A DNA stretch of 64,000 nt, from the NCBI GenBank assembly GCA_002917075.1, contig NTMA01000094.1:1-64000 (forward strand), read 5' to 3'. The position numbers were made by a program, and so were the translations under genes. Below, piece after piece: positions 10,711-22,763 of this stretch (position 1 is its first letter; the number at the start of each line of letters is the position of its first letter). This stretch comes from Hawksworthiomyces lignivorus. Its lineage: Eukaryota > Ascomycota > Sordariomycetes > Ophiostomatales > Ophiostomataceae. Under the pieces are notes generated by a model. The model was not told where the DNA came from, did not search any database, and saw only the letters and a list, made by a program, of their open reading frames with translations.

Positions 10711-13700
10711 TGCCGGCAGAAGGGGTGGTACGCATAACATACGAGGCCAGCCGCAAGAGAAGAAGGCAGACAGTAAGTGTGGGCATCTTTGAGTTCTGGA
10801 TACCGGCCGAGGTTTTTCTCACTGTAGCTACTCTAATCTCTGGAACTCCACCACTGTGTCGTTTTTAATTCTTCTCCAACCCCTTCTTTCACGTCTCTAG
10901 AGGCCGTGTCCTTTTTTTTTCTCGTCATATTTCTACCCATTTGCTAAAGGATTTTTTTCGGAATGCTAGCGTGCTTGTGATCGCTGCCACCGCCATGCCT
11001 GCAAGGTGCGTTTGATTGCCGTTGATTTATTGCTCTTCCCATTTCCTATAGCTGACGCGTGTGTAAGTGTTCTCCCGGCACCCAAGGCGCGATTTGTGCG
11101 CGGTGCGAGAGGCAGGGCGTAGACTGCACTTATAACCGCCCAGTGAAGCGTCGAGGTGTGAGTTGTGCCGCAGTTAGACGTCTCTGAATGCCATCTCTTT
11201 TCCTTTTGCTCACTTTCTTCTTCTGTTTATTGACTCAATTACTTCTTCTAATTTCTACAGCCACCACCGTCTCGTCAAAAGCCCACAGAGAGTCATGTCC
11301 AGTCTATTACGTCTGGTATAGAGGATCAGCCGCCCTCGGCTGCTGTATCGCCCAATGTCGATGCCCATATAGTTCGTCCACTTTCCTCGAGTAGCCATGC
11401 AGTTGACGTCATTGAAACAACCTCCGCTGCTGTCGGTGCTTCTTCTAGTCCCCCCAATCAGCACCCAGCGCCATTGATAGACTATCTTGCCCCATATGAG
11501 GATCTTATCAAGCCGAATGTGATCTGCCGTTTAGTCGATGTCTTTCATCGCGACTATTATACTATGTTCGTACATCAGTGCGGTTAGAATGTGTTTGATT
11601 GTAACTAACAGCCACGCGCCAGACGTCCATATTTCCACTGGCCTACTTACCGGGCACAAGTCGAACAGCAGATTTACCGATCCGACTGGGGTTGTTTCGT
11701 TGTTACTATGGCAATATGTAGTATGAGTTCTGGCCGTCTGCTTGAAACGAGTCTTGACGCTCTGCATACCATCTCAGGACAACTGCGGGATGTCCCGTCC
11801 TTCTCTCACTTCCACGATGCGGCCGTTTCTGCCACAGCTATGGACACTGATGCCATCAGCGATCCCTTCTCCTACATGAAAGCAAAGGCCTTTCTGGCCT
11901 CGTCTTCTCTGCACAATGGCAATTTGAAGCGATGTATTCAGCATCTAGGCGACTATATCACTGTTGCAGCAAGCAACAATCTCTATAGCGAACCCAGTTG
12001 GCCGAAATGCACGACTGAGCGCCAGAGGCAAGAACGGCGCCGTCTCGTATGTAGCCATTCGCGTTTCTTTTTTTTTTTTCTTTTTTTTTTTTATCACCAA
12101 AGTCTTCCTAATCTCTCATTTTTATTTCATTCGCCGTGTCCAAAGGCAACGAAGCTAATATTTCTCGGTCATTCTAGATCTGGGGCGTATATCAACAAGA
12201 GCAGTACCTTTCCCATAGCTATGGCTTAATGGCCCGTCAGCGTGAAGCCAAGATATCTGTTCTATATCCAGCTGAAGTGTTTGATGACGAAGACGTGTCC
12301 GAAACTAACGTCCATCTTCGATCTGATTGCGTCTCGTTTCTCAGGGGCTGGAATTTCTGCACTGACCTCTATCGAATTATCGAACACATGGACAGCATGA
12401 TCCGAATATGTCCACCAACTCCCAGTACCGATTTATCGAGACCAATTGTCTCGTATCTCGAGCGACTTCGACCAGCAAAATCTCTAGTTTCAGAAGGACT
12501 ACATCTTGTTTCTCAATTATACGACGACCTCCCGCCAGAGCTTCGGACGGTGAATGCTATGACTGGTGACCCTCAAGTCGATCGACTTGGGTTTATTGGT
12601 AGGCTAGATAACGTTTCCTATACATACGATCTCTCTAGCTCTTTGCTAGCTCTACAGTTCTCCTCGATCTAATTTTTGGGATCTGATAGCTTGCAACATT
12701 CTCCTTACTACACAATCATTGAAGCTCCTGCTTGTTGGAAAAGAGCAGACTAGTGTCCACCTGCGCTGTGCTATTGTCGGCGAGTTGCTGGATGAGCTGA
12801 GCGCTATTCCTCTGTCATTTTTTCATACTATAAACACAATATCAGTATGTGGATCTCTGTCCTAAGATTGCCCCCCTAGCATTGCTGTCTATCCAGCTAC
12901 AACAACTAACTCCTAGGGCAGCTCCATCATCTTGCGCATATTGGTCATGTGCTTGGAAGCGTGGTTCAAAACCCTCTTCCAGCTTGGTCTTATCTGCAAG
13001 TCCGCAACATTTTATACGTGCTGGCTGACTTCCTTGAGAAGATCGAGTCGAAGCGACGTACATCGGCTGGTTTGGCGGATATTTTACGGACTCATATCAC
13101 ACGCATCGACAAATATATCCGCAAAGATTCTCGCCAGAAACAGAATGCGGGATTCCCGGCCATTGGCCAAAATCTTCTACCCACATGGGCAACACAAAGG
13201 AGCAGAAGCCCGAGCGTAAGCAGCGACAGTGGTGGCTCCGAAGGCGGCGAACAGGTTAACAGCGAGGTAATCCATAATGTCCCATGGCAATTTCTGCTTT
13301 CAAACATCATGCTATCGCATAGCAATATATTTACTGTGTTTTCCTAGGATCCTTCCGAGCTACCACGCGTAGCAGTATCGAGGCAGTTGAGTCTTATTTC
13401 GCCCGGCGGCACTGCACCATCGCCATCGGCACGATCTCAGCCAGATAGAGACCGCGCACCCAGCACTCTGAACACTGGAAATTTGCAACAGGGTCAACCA
13501 CAGCTACTGGCACTGCCGCATATACAACCCAGCGCGAGCGTAGCAGTAAATCCGCAACAGCTTCAGCAAAGCCGGGCACCATATGAAATGCCAGACGTCC
13601 CAATCTCCCGGTCATCTGCTTTCCAGCTAGGTCGGCCGCTCCAAGAAGCACCACAGCCGCGTATGCAAACATTGTTGACGCCATATGACACCAATGGCCC

Positions 13701-13887
13701 TCCATCGATCTCTCACAGCAGGTCTGACCTGCAAGATTACGCTATGACAGACCTTTTTGACCTTTCTCTGCTCTCCACGCTCAATCCCGCGGGTAGCCTG
13801 CCCGGTACACAATCACAAAATTCTCTTTCCAATGCTAACGATATGCCATTCCGAACGGATCTTTTCTCAATTTGGCCATTTTCTTGA
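10711..13887 (+). CDS. Zn2Cys6 transcription factor with fungal-specific domain
   Basis: Nuclear regulator, 805 residues, nine exons: 10711-10773, 10970-11005, 11068-11157, 11261-11569, 11612-12046, 12178-12590, 12658-12844, 12922-13266 and 13348-13887. A basic N-terminus (SRKRRRQT) precedes the zinc cluster with Cys at 24, 27, 34, 43, 46 and 53, i.e. C-x2-C-x6-C-x8-C-x2-C-x6-C. A Pro/Ser linker follows, then a fungal transcription-factor homology region (RRPYFHWPTYRAQ, SNFWDLIACN, HHLAHIGHVLG) and a Gln/Pro/Ser-rich C-terminal tail. The cluster is spread over three small exons, so the N-terminus is easily missed. The 12591-12657 intron uses a weak GTTTAT donor chosen for phase. The gene is divergent from the MFS exporter and precedes two metabolic enzymes on the same strand. 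It is a likely local activator, which is inference. Confidence 0.85.
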
Positions 13888-14436
13888 GTCTTTCCCAGTT
13901 CGAAGTGTACATGACAATGCAACGGCAAGCCGATGAACAGTGTGAAGTTCACTGCGCATAAACAAACCATGTATCAATAGTCTAAAATCTTAAGAATAAT
14001 GAATCGTAGACTCTGATTTAGGTAATTTTTGTCCTTCTTTGGCGGTTTTCTTTTCGTTTTCTTCTTCCTTTTTAATTAAAAATAAGGTACTACAATGCTG
14101 AGACAGCACTAAAAGAGCACTAAATGGTTTAGTAGACTCATACTTTGCCGGATCCGTCTCACATTGATCTGTTAAACGTGCTGTTAAACACACGGCAAAA
14201 CTTGTTCACACGCTCGAAGAGCAGAAAAACAAGCTTTACTGGATGTAGAGCTAGAAATAAAAATAATGTGGCAATGACGGAGCTACGTTCCGATATTCCA
14301 TTGCAACGAATCTCCTTATATCGTTGGAAAATGTTTAAAAATGAAGGCTAACTTGCTTTTAATTAACTTGAAAGCTGTATAATCTTTTGTCTTCTAGATC
14401 TCCTATAGTTTTTAACCTGAACCAACATCTTACACC
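13888..14436. promoter_or_regulatory. intergenic upstream of PhyH-like gene
   Basis: AT-rich spacer with no gene. It should hold the terminator of the regulator and the promoter of the dioxygenase. The ATG context at 14437 (ACACCATGG) is a strong fungal start. Confidence 0.4.
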
Positions 14437-15671
14437 ATGGCCATACAAACAATTGCGCAGACAGTGAAGGTATCAGCCGCTGAGCCAAAGACGTCGTACG
14501 TGGGTCCCGTCTCTCTCGACGGGATTGCCACTGGATCAAAAGACGTGGGTGCTTTCTGAAATTACTGAAACTACTGGCATGGATTTTGTCTTACAAGGCG
14601 TCAGGTCCCGGACTGGGTAGTGGAGCTCCGCACGCGCGGCTGGACCGTTGTGAAAGGCACGCTCTCGCGCGAAAAGGCCTTAGACTATGCAGATAAGATG
14701 TACTCATGGCTGGAGAGCTGGGGTACCGGTTATGACCGTACTGATCTGACAACCCGTAAGGCTGATATGCTGCCTTTCTTCACTCGAGGCGGCCTTTACA
14801 ACCGGTATGGCGTTGCCCACGAGCAGTTTGTGTGGGATCTGAAAAGCGAGCCATCTCTGATAGACAAATACGCCACAATCTGGGGAACAGACGAGCTTCT
14901 TGTCTCTTACGGTATAGCCAGCTGGAATTCTCATGCTACGAATTCTTTCCACCTTGCTGACGAGAGCTAGATGGCGTGAACATGTCCATTCCGATTCTTG
15001 GACGGCCCAAGACCGACCCGGCTTTCGTGCCCTGGGCCCATGTTGATCAGTCTCCTCTGCGCAAGAATCTTCAGTGTGTCCAGGGCATCATGAATCTCCT
15101 ACCGAATGGGCCAGATGATGGGGGCCTGATGGTTCTAGACGGCTCCAATGCCTTTTACAATGAGCTCTGGGAGCATTTTGACCACAAGAAGGGTCCTAAC
15201 GGGTGGAACACCTGGGAGCAGCAGTTTCTCGATGCAGAAATGAATGACTGGCTTCTGGAGAAAGGATGCAAGTGGACCAAAGTATGTGCCGAACCAGGAG
15301 ACCTAATGCTGTGGGATTCGCGCACAGTCCATTACGGCGCCGTCCCCTTTTCCACAAACGACCGCTTTGCAGCTTGTATGTTTGCCTGTTATGGACACTA
15401 GTGGACACCAGAGTTATTTCTGACCGTGATGCTAACGGTCCTACAAGATGTCTGTTATAAGCCTTCGGCTATGGTCGACGAGGAAACTAAAAAGAAGCGA
15501 GCTGAAGCGTTTGCTAACCGTGATGGCACTGCCCATGACCCGTCCGTGCTTCGCCTCACTCCACGATTTCCACCAGATGACCATCCGACATCTAGCGCAG
15601 CGAAGAAGCGCATCCCGCAGCCTATTTTGTCAAAACGGGCACGGCAACTGGCCGGTCTGGAACCGTACTAG
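14437..15671 (+). CDS. phytanoyl-CoA dioxygenase (PhyH)-family Fe(II)/2-oxoglutarate oxygenase
   Basis: Predicted non-heme iron, 2-oxoglutarate-dependent hydroxylase or desaturase. The substrate cannot be told; PhyH homologues in fungi often act in secondary metabolism. Four exons (14437-14544, 14605-14911, 14971-15375, 15448-15671) encode 347 residues, and each junction is phase-consistent. The introns carry GCTGAC- or GCTAAC-like branch sites. Iron ligands appear as the HxD pair in PWAHVDQS (His162, Asp164) and the distal His in TVHYGAV (about 259). The GDLMLWDSR segment before it is typical of the family. The C-terminus is polar and ends KRARQLAGLEPY. No signal peptide or peroxisomal SKL tail is present, so it is probably cytosolic. 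It sits between the Zn2Cys6 regulator and the dehydrogenase on the same strand. Confidence 0.88.
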
Positions 15672-17191
15672 ACTGTAATCTGAGAGACGGCAAACGTTGA
15701 TTATAAGTAAGCAAAGTAATTTATAATCCAAGTGGCCGAATGTATCCACATATGTGCAACTGGGAGACGAGATAGGGACAGCTTAAATCAAAATTGACCA
15801 AGCTTCTTGAAGCTTTACATGATGATCTTAGATATATAGGTAGTTAGCAATTGCAACGAAAGGCCTCTCGTTATATAGAAGTTTAATGTGTCCGAGAAGA
15901 GCTCTGCGCAAAATTTCACAAATAATAATAGTTTATTCTATTGTTAGTCATTTCTAACACAGATGTTATACCACCAAGTCAATGCTTCGCTTCATGGATC
16001 CGTCGGGCTTTACAGAATAAGTAATATTAGTTAAGACTGTATATTTAAATAATGAATTAGTTTAGTGTGGTTATGAGTACACTGTGAGATGGAGCGGATT
16101 GAAGTAAATGATCTGAGTAGAAAGCCACAGCATAAGTGGCGCAATGGGGTAAAAAAAAACAAAATGAAGAATAAGCCAGCTATAATAGAGATCGGAAAAA
16201 AGTATCAAAGATGACTTTGTGCAATAACTGAGCGTAAACTACATGACCTGAGGTAAGCTCTGAAAGGTCCCCCCACACTGTTTCTAAAGACAAGACCGGC
16301 AGCTCCACCGTCGAATCCCTTGTATGGGTTTTACATTTCCCACCAATTCCTTCAGTTCTTTTGCCAATAGTTTAACCCAGCTATGTACGTGGATTCTTAG
16401 AGCCTCTACTTGCGTAAGTGAGCTCTCTCCAAAGGCTGTAGAGAGCACTTGAGCTCCGGCTCCGGGGCTGGGCACGGGGGCCCAGTGGAAACTAAAAGCT
16501 GTTCTGGACCACTCAGTTGAATGTAGGACAAGGAGAAAACGCCCCGCTGCTATGCGCTAACCCCCTTTCCATGGAACATGTTAAGAATATCCCTCTTGTG
16601 GAGGAGCGGTCTCATCATCGCCCTAGATGCGCTAGCTTGTGAAAATAGTGTCGCATGACCAAAAATAAACTATGAGCAAATCCTCGGTGCAACTTTTTAA
16701 CGAGGCATACAGACATGAGCTGCCGTTTCAGTCCTTTCAGTCCTGCGACTTCATCTCGCTCTGTCTTCCCTGTTCTCATGCCGGTGAATGCAGCTCTTCC
16801 TTGAGAAGCCAAGGTATGGAAAAAAAAAAAAAAAACTCCAAGGTGAAGGAAAATTTGGGAAACGCGTGACCATTTATCGCATTGTGGAGATGGAGAGCTG
16901 CTGGCTTTGAGATGAATGCACCGGTCACCAAGTTGGAAGCATTTTTAGTTTAAATTACCAAACGCTTTGCAAGCTGGATCGGCCTTCACCGTGCCCTCCA
17001 CAGAGCACTGTTCGCTTTTATTCCCGTGCTTCTTTTTGTTGGATTTGTTCAATTTCGCTTTCTCTCTTTCATCTTATTATTTCCCTCATCTGCTTGACGA
17101 CAATAGTCCTAGTAATCAGCGTTCCGTGTAAGGTGGCAACTCTACGTCCCGACTTGAATGCCGCCGCAAGTTTTGATCTCACAGCCTCAAC
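15672..17191. other. intergenic, no supported gene
   Basis: About 1.5 kb, AT-rich in the first half. No reading frame with family similarity. The last few hundred bases probably include the dehydrogenase promoter, with pyrimidine-rich stretches near 17040-17095. Confidence 0.45.
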
Positions 17192-18988
17192 ATGACACAA
17201 GGCCACAACCACAACCATAGCCACGCGGCGCCGCCAGGCGGTGAAGCAGACCGGCAAGACCGCGTCAAGATGCTCAACTTACCGCCTAACCACTCCTGCT
17301 TGCTAGTCCAGACGCGCACCGTCAAGATCGAGCCGGTCCCGCTGCCGGTTCTTAAGCCGGACGGCGTGCTTGTGCGTGTCATGGCAAATGGCATCTGCGG
17401 CTCAGACATGCACTCTTATCTAGCAGGTGGCGTCGGGGGCCGGCCGATGCTGGAGCCTACCGTCATGGGCCACGAAGCCGCCGGCATTGTCGAAGCCGTC
17501 GGGGCGGACGTCACGACCCACAAGCCGGGCGATCACGTAGCGAGTAAGTCCCCGTTGTTTTTGCGCTTAACAATTGTGCCCTAGTCAAGCTGCTTATCCA
17601 TCTAGTTGAGCCTGGTCTGCCGTGCCGCCGCTGCGTCAATTGCAAAAACGGCCGCAGCAACATCTGCATCAACATCCGCTACTGCGGCGCACCCGGCACT
17701 CACGGCACCCTACAACGGTTCTTTGCGCTGCCGGCCGACATGGCCCCGCACATCCCCAAGTCGCTTAGCTGGGAGGTCGCTGGTAGCATACAGCCACTAG
17801 CCGTAAGTTTGTTTCTCTTCTATTCTAATTTTCCCTGCTCTTCTTCCTCCTCGTCCTCATCTTTACTCCTTTTTTTCTATTTATGTTCTTATTCCTTTTC
17901 TGCTTGTTTCTGACAGCTCCTAGATCGGTGTGCAAATAGGTAAACGAGCCGATATCAGACCCCACCAGACCATCGCCATCTTGTAAGCTCTTGCGCTAGG
18001 CCCTTTCTCCGCCAATTTCCTACCAAAAAAGAAAAGAAAGAAGCAAAGAAAAGACAAAAGCAAAAAAAGAGGGAACCTCTACTGCCGATATCTGATCGCT
18101 AACCCCACGTCTCAAGTGGCTGCGGGCCAATTGGTCTCATAACGGCTGCCGTATCGCATGCCTATTCCGTCCGCAAAATTATTGGTTTTGACATCAGGCC
18201 ATCACGAGTTGCTTTCGCCAAGTCGTACCTATCTCCGCTGACTGGCCGCCCAATTTTTGATCACGTCTTCCAGGTTGACGCCATCCCTCGACAGAGCGAC
18301 AAGAATGGAACAAATGGAGCATCGAATGGAGCATCAAACGGAGCGACAAATGGAGTGACAAATGGAGCGGCAAACGGCAGCCATGACGACGAGCAGACGC
18401 CCGGCGACAAGATGTGGTTGATTGCGCAGGAGCGCATGCAAGATATTCTGGAGCAGGTGGGACTAGTAGACGAAGAGGGCGTGGACCGCGTAGTCGAGGC
18501 CAGCGGCGCGCAGGATTCAATGCTACATGGTGTGGCAATCTGCAAGCAGGGCGGTGTCTGTGAGTTTGTGTCCCATAAAATGGCGTTCCTGCATGGTGCA
18601 GATGCTTGCACTCGGTGCTGCTTGGACTGTGCGGCTGACAAAATCACTAGTCCTCCAGGTTGGTCTTGGCCACATTCAGACTCACATCTTCCCAACTATT
18701 GCGGTTACGAACAAAGATCTTGACGTCAGAGGTAAAGATATATTGTTTTCCTTTTACTCACATCTGTCTTTCAATTAATATAAACGAAAAATACTTATAC
18801 ATTCTCTAGGTATTACGCGCTACACGGCGTCCTGTTTTCCTTCGGCCATTGAGATGCTGGACAGAGGCGTGGTGGATCTCAAGCCGCTCATCACAGCGAC
18901 ATTCCCGCTTTCGCACGCAAAAGACGCCTTCGAAGCGGTTGCAGCTGGAAACGATTTGAAGGTGATTATCAAAAATCAGGAGGTCTGA
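17192..18988 (+). CDS. zinc-dependent medium-chain alcohol/polyol dehydrogenase with an Asn-Gly repeat insertion
   Basis: Predicted NAD(P)-linked oxidation of a polyol or secondary alcohol (sorbitol/xylitol-dehydrogenase-like). Six exons: 17192-17543, 17606-17802, 17924-17982, 18117-18559, 18651-18731 and 18810-18988, giving 436 residues. Catalytic zinc ligands are Cys69 (GICGSD), His94 and Glu95 (GHEAAG). The structural zinc site has Cys124, 127, 130 and 138 with the classical 3-3-8 spacing. The Rossmann motif [11 protein letters not shown] begins at residue 203. Two oddities stand out. The N-terminus has alternating histidines (GHNHNHSH). A low-complexity insert of about 25 residues (NGA/NGT/NGV units, near 264-290) interrupts the coenzyme domain and is encoded by 12-bp tandem repeats. 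The total is longer than the usual 350-380 residues. It is the last gene of the putative cluster. Confidence 0.88.
18301..18374 (+). repeat. 12-bp tandem repeats inside the dehydrogenase gene
   Basis: About six degenerate copies of an AATGGAGCATCG-like unit, each encoding Asn-Gly-Ala/Thr/Val-Ser/Thr/Ala. In frame and inside exon 4. Confidence 0.85.
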
Positions 18989-21900
18989 AATCATCGAATG
19001 AGCAGGCCATTACAGCTTGAGAGAGTGGATGGGAAACGAATTAATTCACACAAGGCAACAAATGCATAGTTACGTCGTACTTTAATTAGAGCAGCAGCTT
19101 TTAGCTGCATTGTAAATTTTACCTAGCTGCAAACTAAGCCCTGGATATTATCATTGTAGCGTTTCCATTTAGTGCTTAACCGCTAAAGAAATAAGCATAG
19201 ACGATGAAGCTCTAGGTAATACCTCTCAGAACAACACCACGCTGTAAACAGGAGTGTGGTGTTATATTAGTCCAAAGGTAGCGCAGCAGAAACCTAGCTA
19301 CTTCTATGAGCTCCTCTCTCGATGCGATTTTACCTCCCGAGTTGCTGGTATATTTCCTCGCCTAACATTTTTTTGTTTAGTGCAACTGTATGGCGCCAAA
19401 ATGTCCCTCACCACACACATTCAAATATCGCCAGAAAGCGGTTCAACATCTTATGGTTGTTAGATAACTCACCGCCATTATCCATTCGTCCCTCTTTGAA
19501 TTGCATCTTCATTTTACTTATATCATGATACCCATTGTAATTACCCATGTCCTACACTGACAGGGATCATCTTGCTCTATCTCATTATCAGACCCATGCA
19601 GCTGGGTCTTGATCGACGGTGAGTCCATTACAATGTTTTATTTTGTCATAATTTATTATCATTATTCCTCTTTTTCTTCGCCTGCTTCATCCTTATTCCG
19701 CTCTCCAACTTACATTCCATGTTGATACCGTTACGCCTAGGTGCGGGGAAGTGCGGAGACTGTGGTAGCGACGCCCTTAGCTGCTAAGAGTAGACTAGGG
19801 TTTAACAGACGCAACAGGTTTAGCCGTCCGCCTGCTAGGCTCAAACTCCTACAACTACTGAATTTGTACTTGTTTAGGAGCCGCTAGACTTGGTCACAAA
19901 ACTTAGGCGCCGCTGTGATAATGGGTCTCTTAGCTTCCAAGGTTGAAAGAATCCGCCTTCATTTTGACCTGCAACATACGCTCGTCACTCATATGAGTTT
20001 CATCCGAATGCTGGCCTGTTAATATTGCAGACATGACTCGCACACGTGCTACTTAGCCTTGCTCACTTGTGTTTCACCCAGGTGTGGCTACGCCTCAATA
20101 GACATATTGCTTCAACTACAGGCCAGTTTGACCCGGAGCAGCCTTGCGAGCCTGATCCAAAAAAGACAGCTTCGCCTAAAAATGAACCTGAATCTGTAAC
20201 AAAGTGCCAAGTAGGTCGCGCCGCTGACGTCACAGAGCTTGTACCATTTTTTTACACTGTATACCTCCGCATCTTTGGATTCTAACCGCCGGGGCTGAGC
20301 ACCATTATCGGTTATTCTCATCCATGCCTACACCGTAGTCAACCACATCTCATCTCTCTCTCTCTTCGGGACTTACTCCTGTCCCTCTCTGTTCTCATCA
20401 AGAGAGTCATGATTCAACGCAAAACCATTTCAGCGCCTGAGGCAGCCGTAGTCGGTTCGTCAAACCTAGATAGGGTGTGACAAAGCAACTTCAACTCTTG
20501 CAGCACTTTGGCAACTTTGCCTCTATCTTCCAAGCACCTGCATTCCTGATCGAATCTCTCAGAGGCGCCGTTGGCAGCTGCTGTGACCAAGCTAGTCTCA
20601 GCTACTCTCATTGCTAAAGATGGCATGACCGGCTCTCTGAAATATACTGGCACATCCGAGGCGCGCAAGCGAAAACTCGCGTGCTATTTCAGACGGAATA
20701 TAAATTTGCGGCTCATGGCCCTCCAGGTGCTGTCACGTCTCAGTTGCTACGAAAGACGGGTCGTCTACAATGAGGGCAACATACCTATCAAGACGCACTG
20801 CGCCGTGCACATGCCCGTCAATAAAAAAGGTTGAGGTTCTTGCTTGACTACCTGCCCTAGGCGGCCTCTTCTCACTTGCTGAGAGGAGCTTCTGCGTGAG
20901 CTCTGGGATGCATATGCCGTGCAGGCTGTAGCACAGATTCCGGCGCGAAGCACTCCTCCGCCAGCGCGCGCCAGCACGGCGCTGAGCTCGGCGCTCAGTC
21001 TCACCCACTTGGACAGGTCCTGGCTGCCGCTAAAGGTAAAAAGTTCAACGCCGGGAAATGGCCCGGCCTGGCCACGAGCCAGCAGCTGCCGAAGCAAACG
21101 GTAGGCCCAGCGGCGCTGCGCATCAGGTTCAAGACACTGTATTTGAACCGCAAACTGAGCTGCCAGACATCGCCATCGCTGTAGTAGACGCCTTGAAGGA
21201 GGACCAGCTCGCAGTCATTTCAGAGCCCGCCATGGTGTGCCGAGACGGAGCCATTGGAAGTGCGCATCTCGAACTGGGAGCGGTTGACCGATAAGCGGTG
21301 TCCTCAAACCGACACTACGCGATTGGGATGACCCTCGACTGGGTGGTTGAGGCAAAAATGCACACACCGCTGGATGCGCCGAGATGGGCTGCAAAGCGAC
21401 CGCGAGAGTGGCCGAATCCAGGTTCGCCATGCGCAGAGCCTGCGCGAGACTCCCCTCCGCTCCTGGGCGAAGGCCGGCGGTTTGCCTCTGAGAACTTGAA
21501 ATCGCCCATTCCTGTGAGGGATGCAAGCACACTGCCCTGTCCTCGCCTCTTCTAGAGCAATCCCTATTCGCATCGCCTGGATTGAAGCGCTCGAATCGGA
21601 AGCTGGTGTAGACTAACGAATAGTTTTGCATCCAAAACGGTGGCTGTGTTACCCTAGGCGGCCGCTGGAGCCTTCGCAGCCACACCAATAAGCGTGGTCG
21701 GCATGGCCTAAAACCAGACTGGATGATCTGTGCTTCAGCTGGCCCGGAGGAATGGTTAGATGAGATCTCGCCTTTCATTTTTTTTTTTAAAAAAACCCCT
21801 CCGAGAAGAGAAAAAAAAATTCATGACAGAGAGCCTTAGGAGGCTCTTGGTTGCGCCACAGGATCCAGACCACGCATAGATCGCCGCAATTCAGGAACCA

Positions 21901-22397
21901 GTGAGAGCAGCCCAGGAATGTTAAAAAACCTGTGAAAATTAGGAGTAGCTGGATTCCTCACAGATCTCTATCTATGATTCAATGAGTCATCTTGAACAAT
22001 GACGTAGGAAACCGCTCAGGCTGGCCTTGCAAACGACGAGGCGACTTTCCGAGACTCGCCAGCCGCCGGCGATCCGAGGCCGAGGCAGAGTACAAGTCCT
22101 TCGGAGCACGGCCCATCCCACTGGCACCTAGCGAGCTAGCTTCTCTGCAGGCCTCTGGCCAGGCCCTAAACGAGCATTGTGTTGTGTACCATAGCGACCC
22201 CACTGAAAAAGCTTGGCGGTCAGCGCTGCAGCAGTAAGCCTCAGCAAGTTTTTCAATTTGTGCTCTGGTCTCCGCAATTGATCAACGAACGTATTTGCCT
22301 CGCCTCCGCAGGCATTTCCTCCAAACCTCGGTTTTTGTCATGAACATCACTCCGTAACAAAGACTTTACGGCACCATAGCCGCTCTCTACCGCCACA
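18989..22397. other. 3.4-kb gene-poor region, possible decayed coding segment at 20.6-21.8 kb
   Basis: 18989-20550 is AT-rich with nothing recognisable. From about 20560 to 21780 the base composition becomes GC-rich and several frames stay open for 60-190 codons on both strands, but none shows family motifs, a coherent start or splice-linked continuity. This fits a degenerated gene or GC-rich noncoding DNA. I could not assign it. Confidence 0.4.
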
Positions 22398-22763
22398 ATG
22401 ATCTCGGCGTCGACGATCTTCACCGCTCTTATCAGCCTCCTGCATGTGTACATTCTCGTTCTCGAGATGTTCCTGTGGACGGCGCCAGCTGGTCGCAAAG
22501 CGTTCAAGTTGACGCCAGAACTGGCCGCCAAAACGCAGCCGCTTGCTGCCAACATGGGCCTGTATAACGGGTTTCTGGCTGCCGGCCTCGCCTGGGGCGT
22601 CCTGCACCCCGACCCGGCGTTCCAGAAGCAGATCCGCTTCTTCTTCCTAGGCTGCGTGGCCGTGGCAGGACTCGTCGGCGCGGTCACATCGAGCAAGAGG
22701 ATCCTGTACGTGCAGTTCGTGCCGGCCTCCTTGGCGTTTGCCGTCACTTTTCTGGGCCTCTGA
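22398..22763 (+). CDS. DUF1304 family small integral membrane protein
   Basis: Intronless, 121 residues, with its start at an ATG preceded by a CCACA context. Four hydrophobic helices are predicted, near residues 5-25, 53-70, 78-98 and 103-121. Characteristic DUF1304 motifs are visible: LHVYILVLEMFLW in helix 1 and the loop MGLYNGFLAAGLAWG. The family is widespread in bacteria and scattered in fungi, and its function is unknown. Lack of introns, strong GC richness and patchy fungal occurrence are compatible with old acquisition from bacteria, but this is inference. Neighbours give no functional clue. Confidence 0.85.
   Translation: MISASTIFTALISLLHVYILVLEMFLWTAPAGRKAFKLTPELAAKTQPLAANMGLYNGFLAAGLAWGVLHPDPAFQKQIRFFFLGCVAVAGLVGAVTSSKRILYVQFVPASLAFAVTFLGL

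Noticed and set aside
11006..11086. Alternative splice in the first Zn2Cys6 gene giving C-x4-C spacing
   Set aside because: A donor at 11006 with acceptor at 11067 yields the canonical six-Cys spacing and a better donor.
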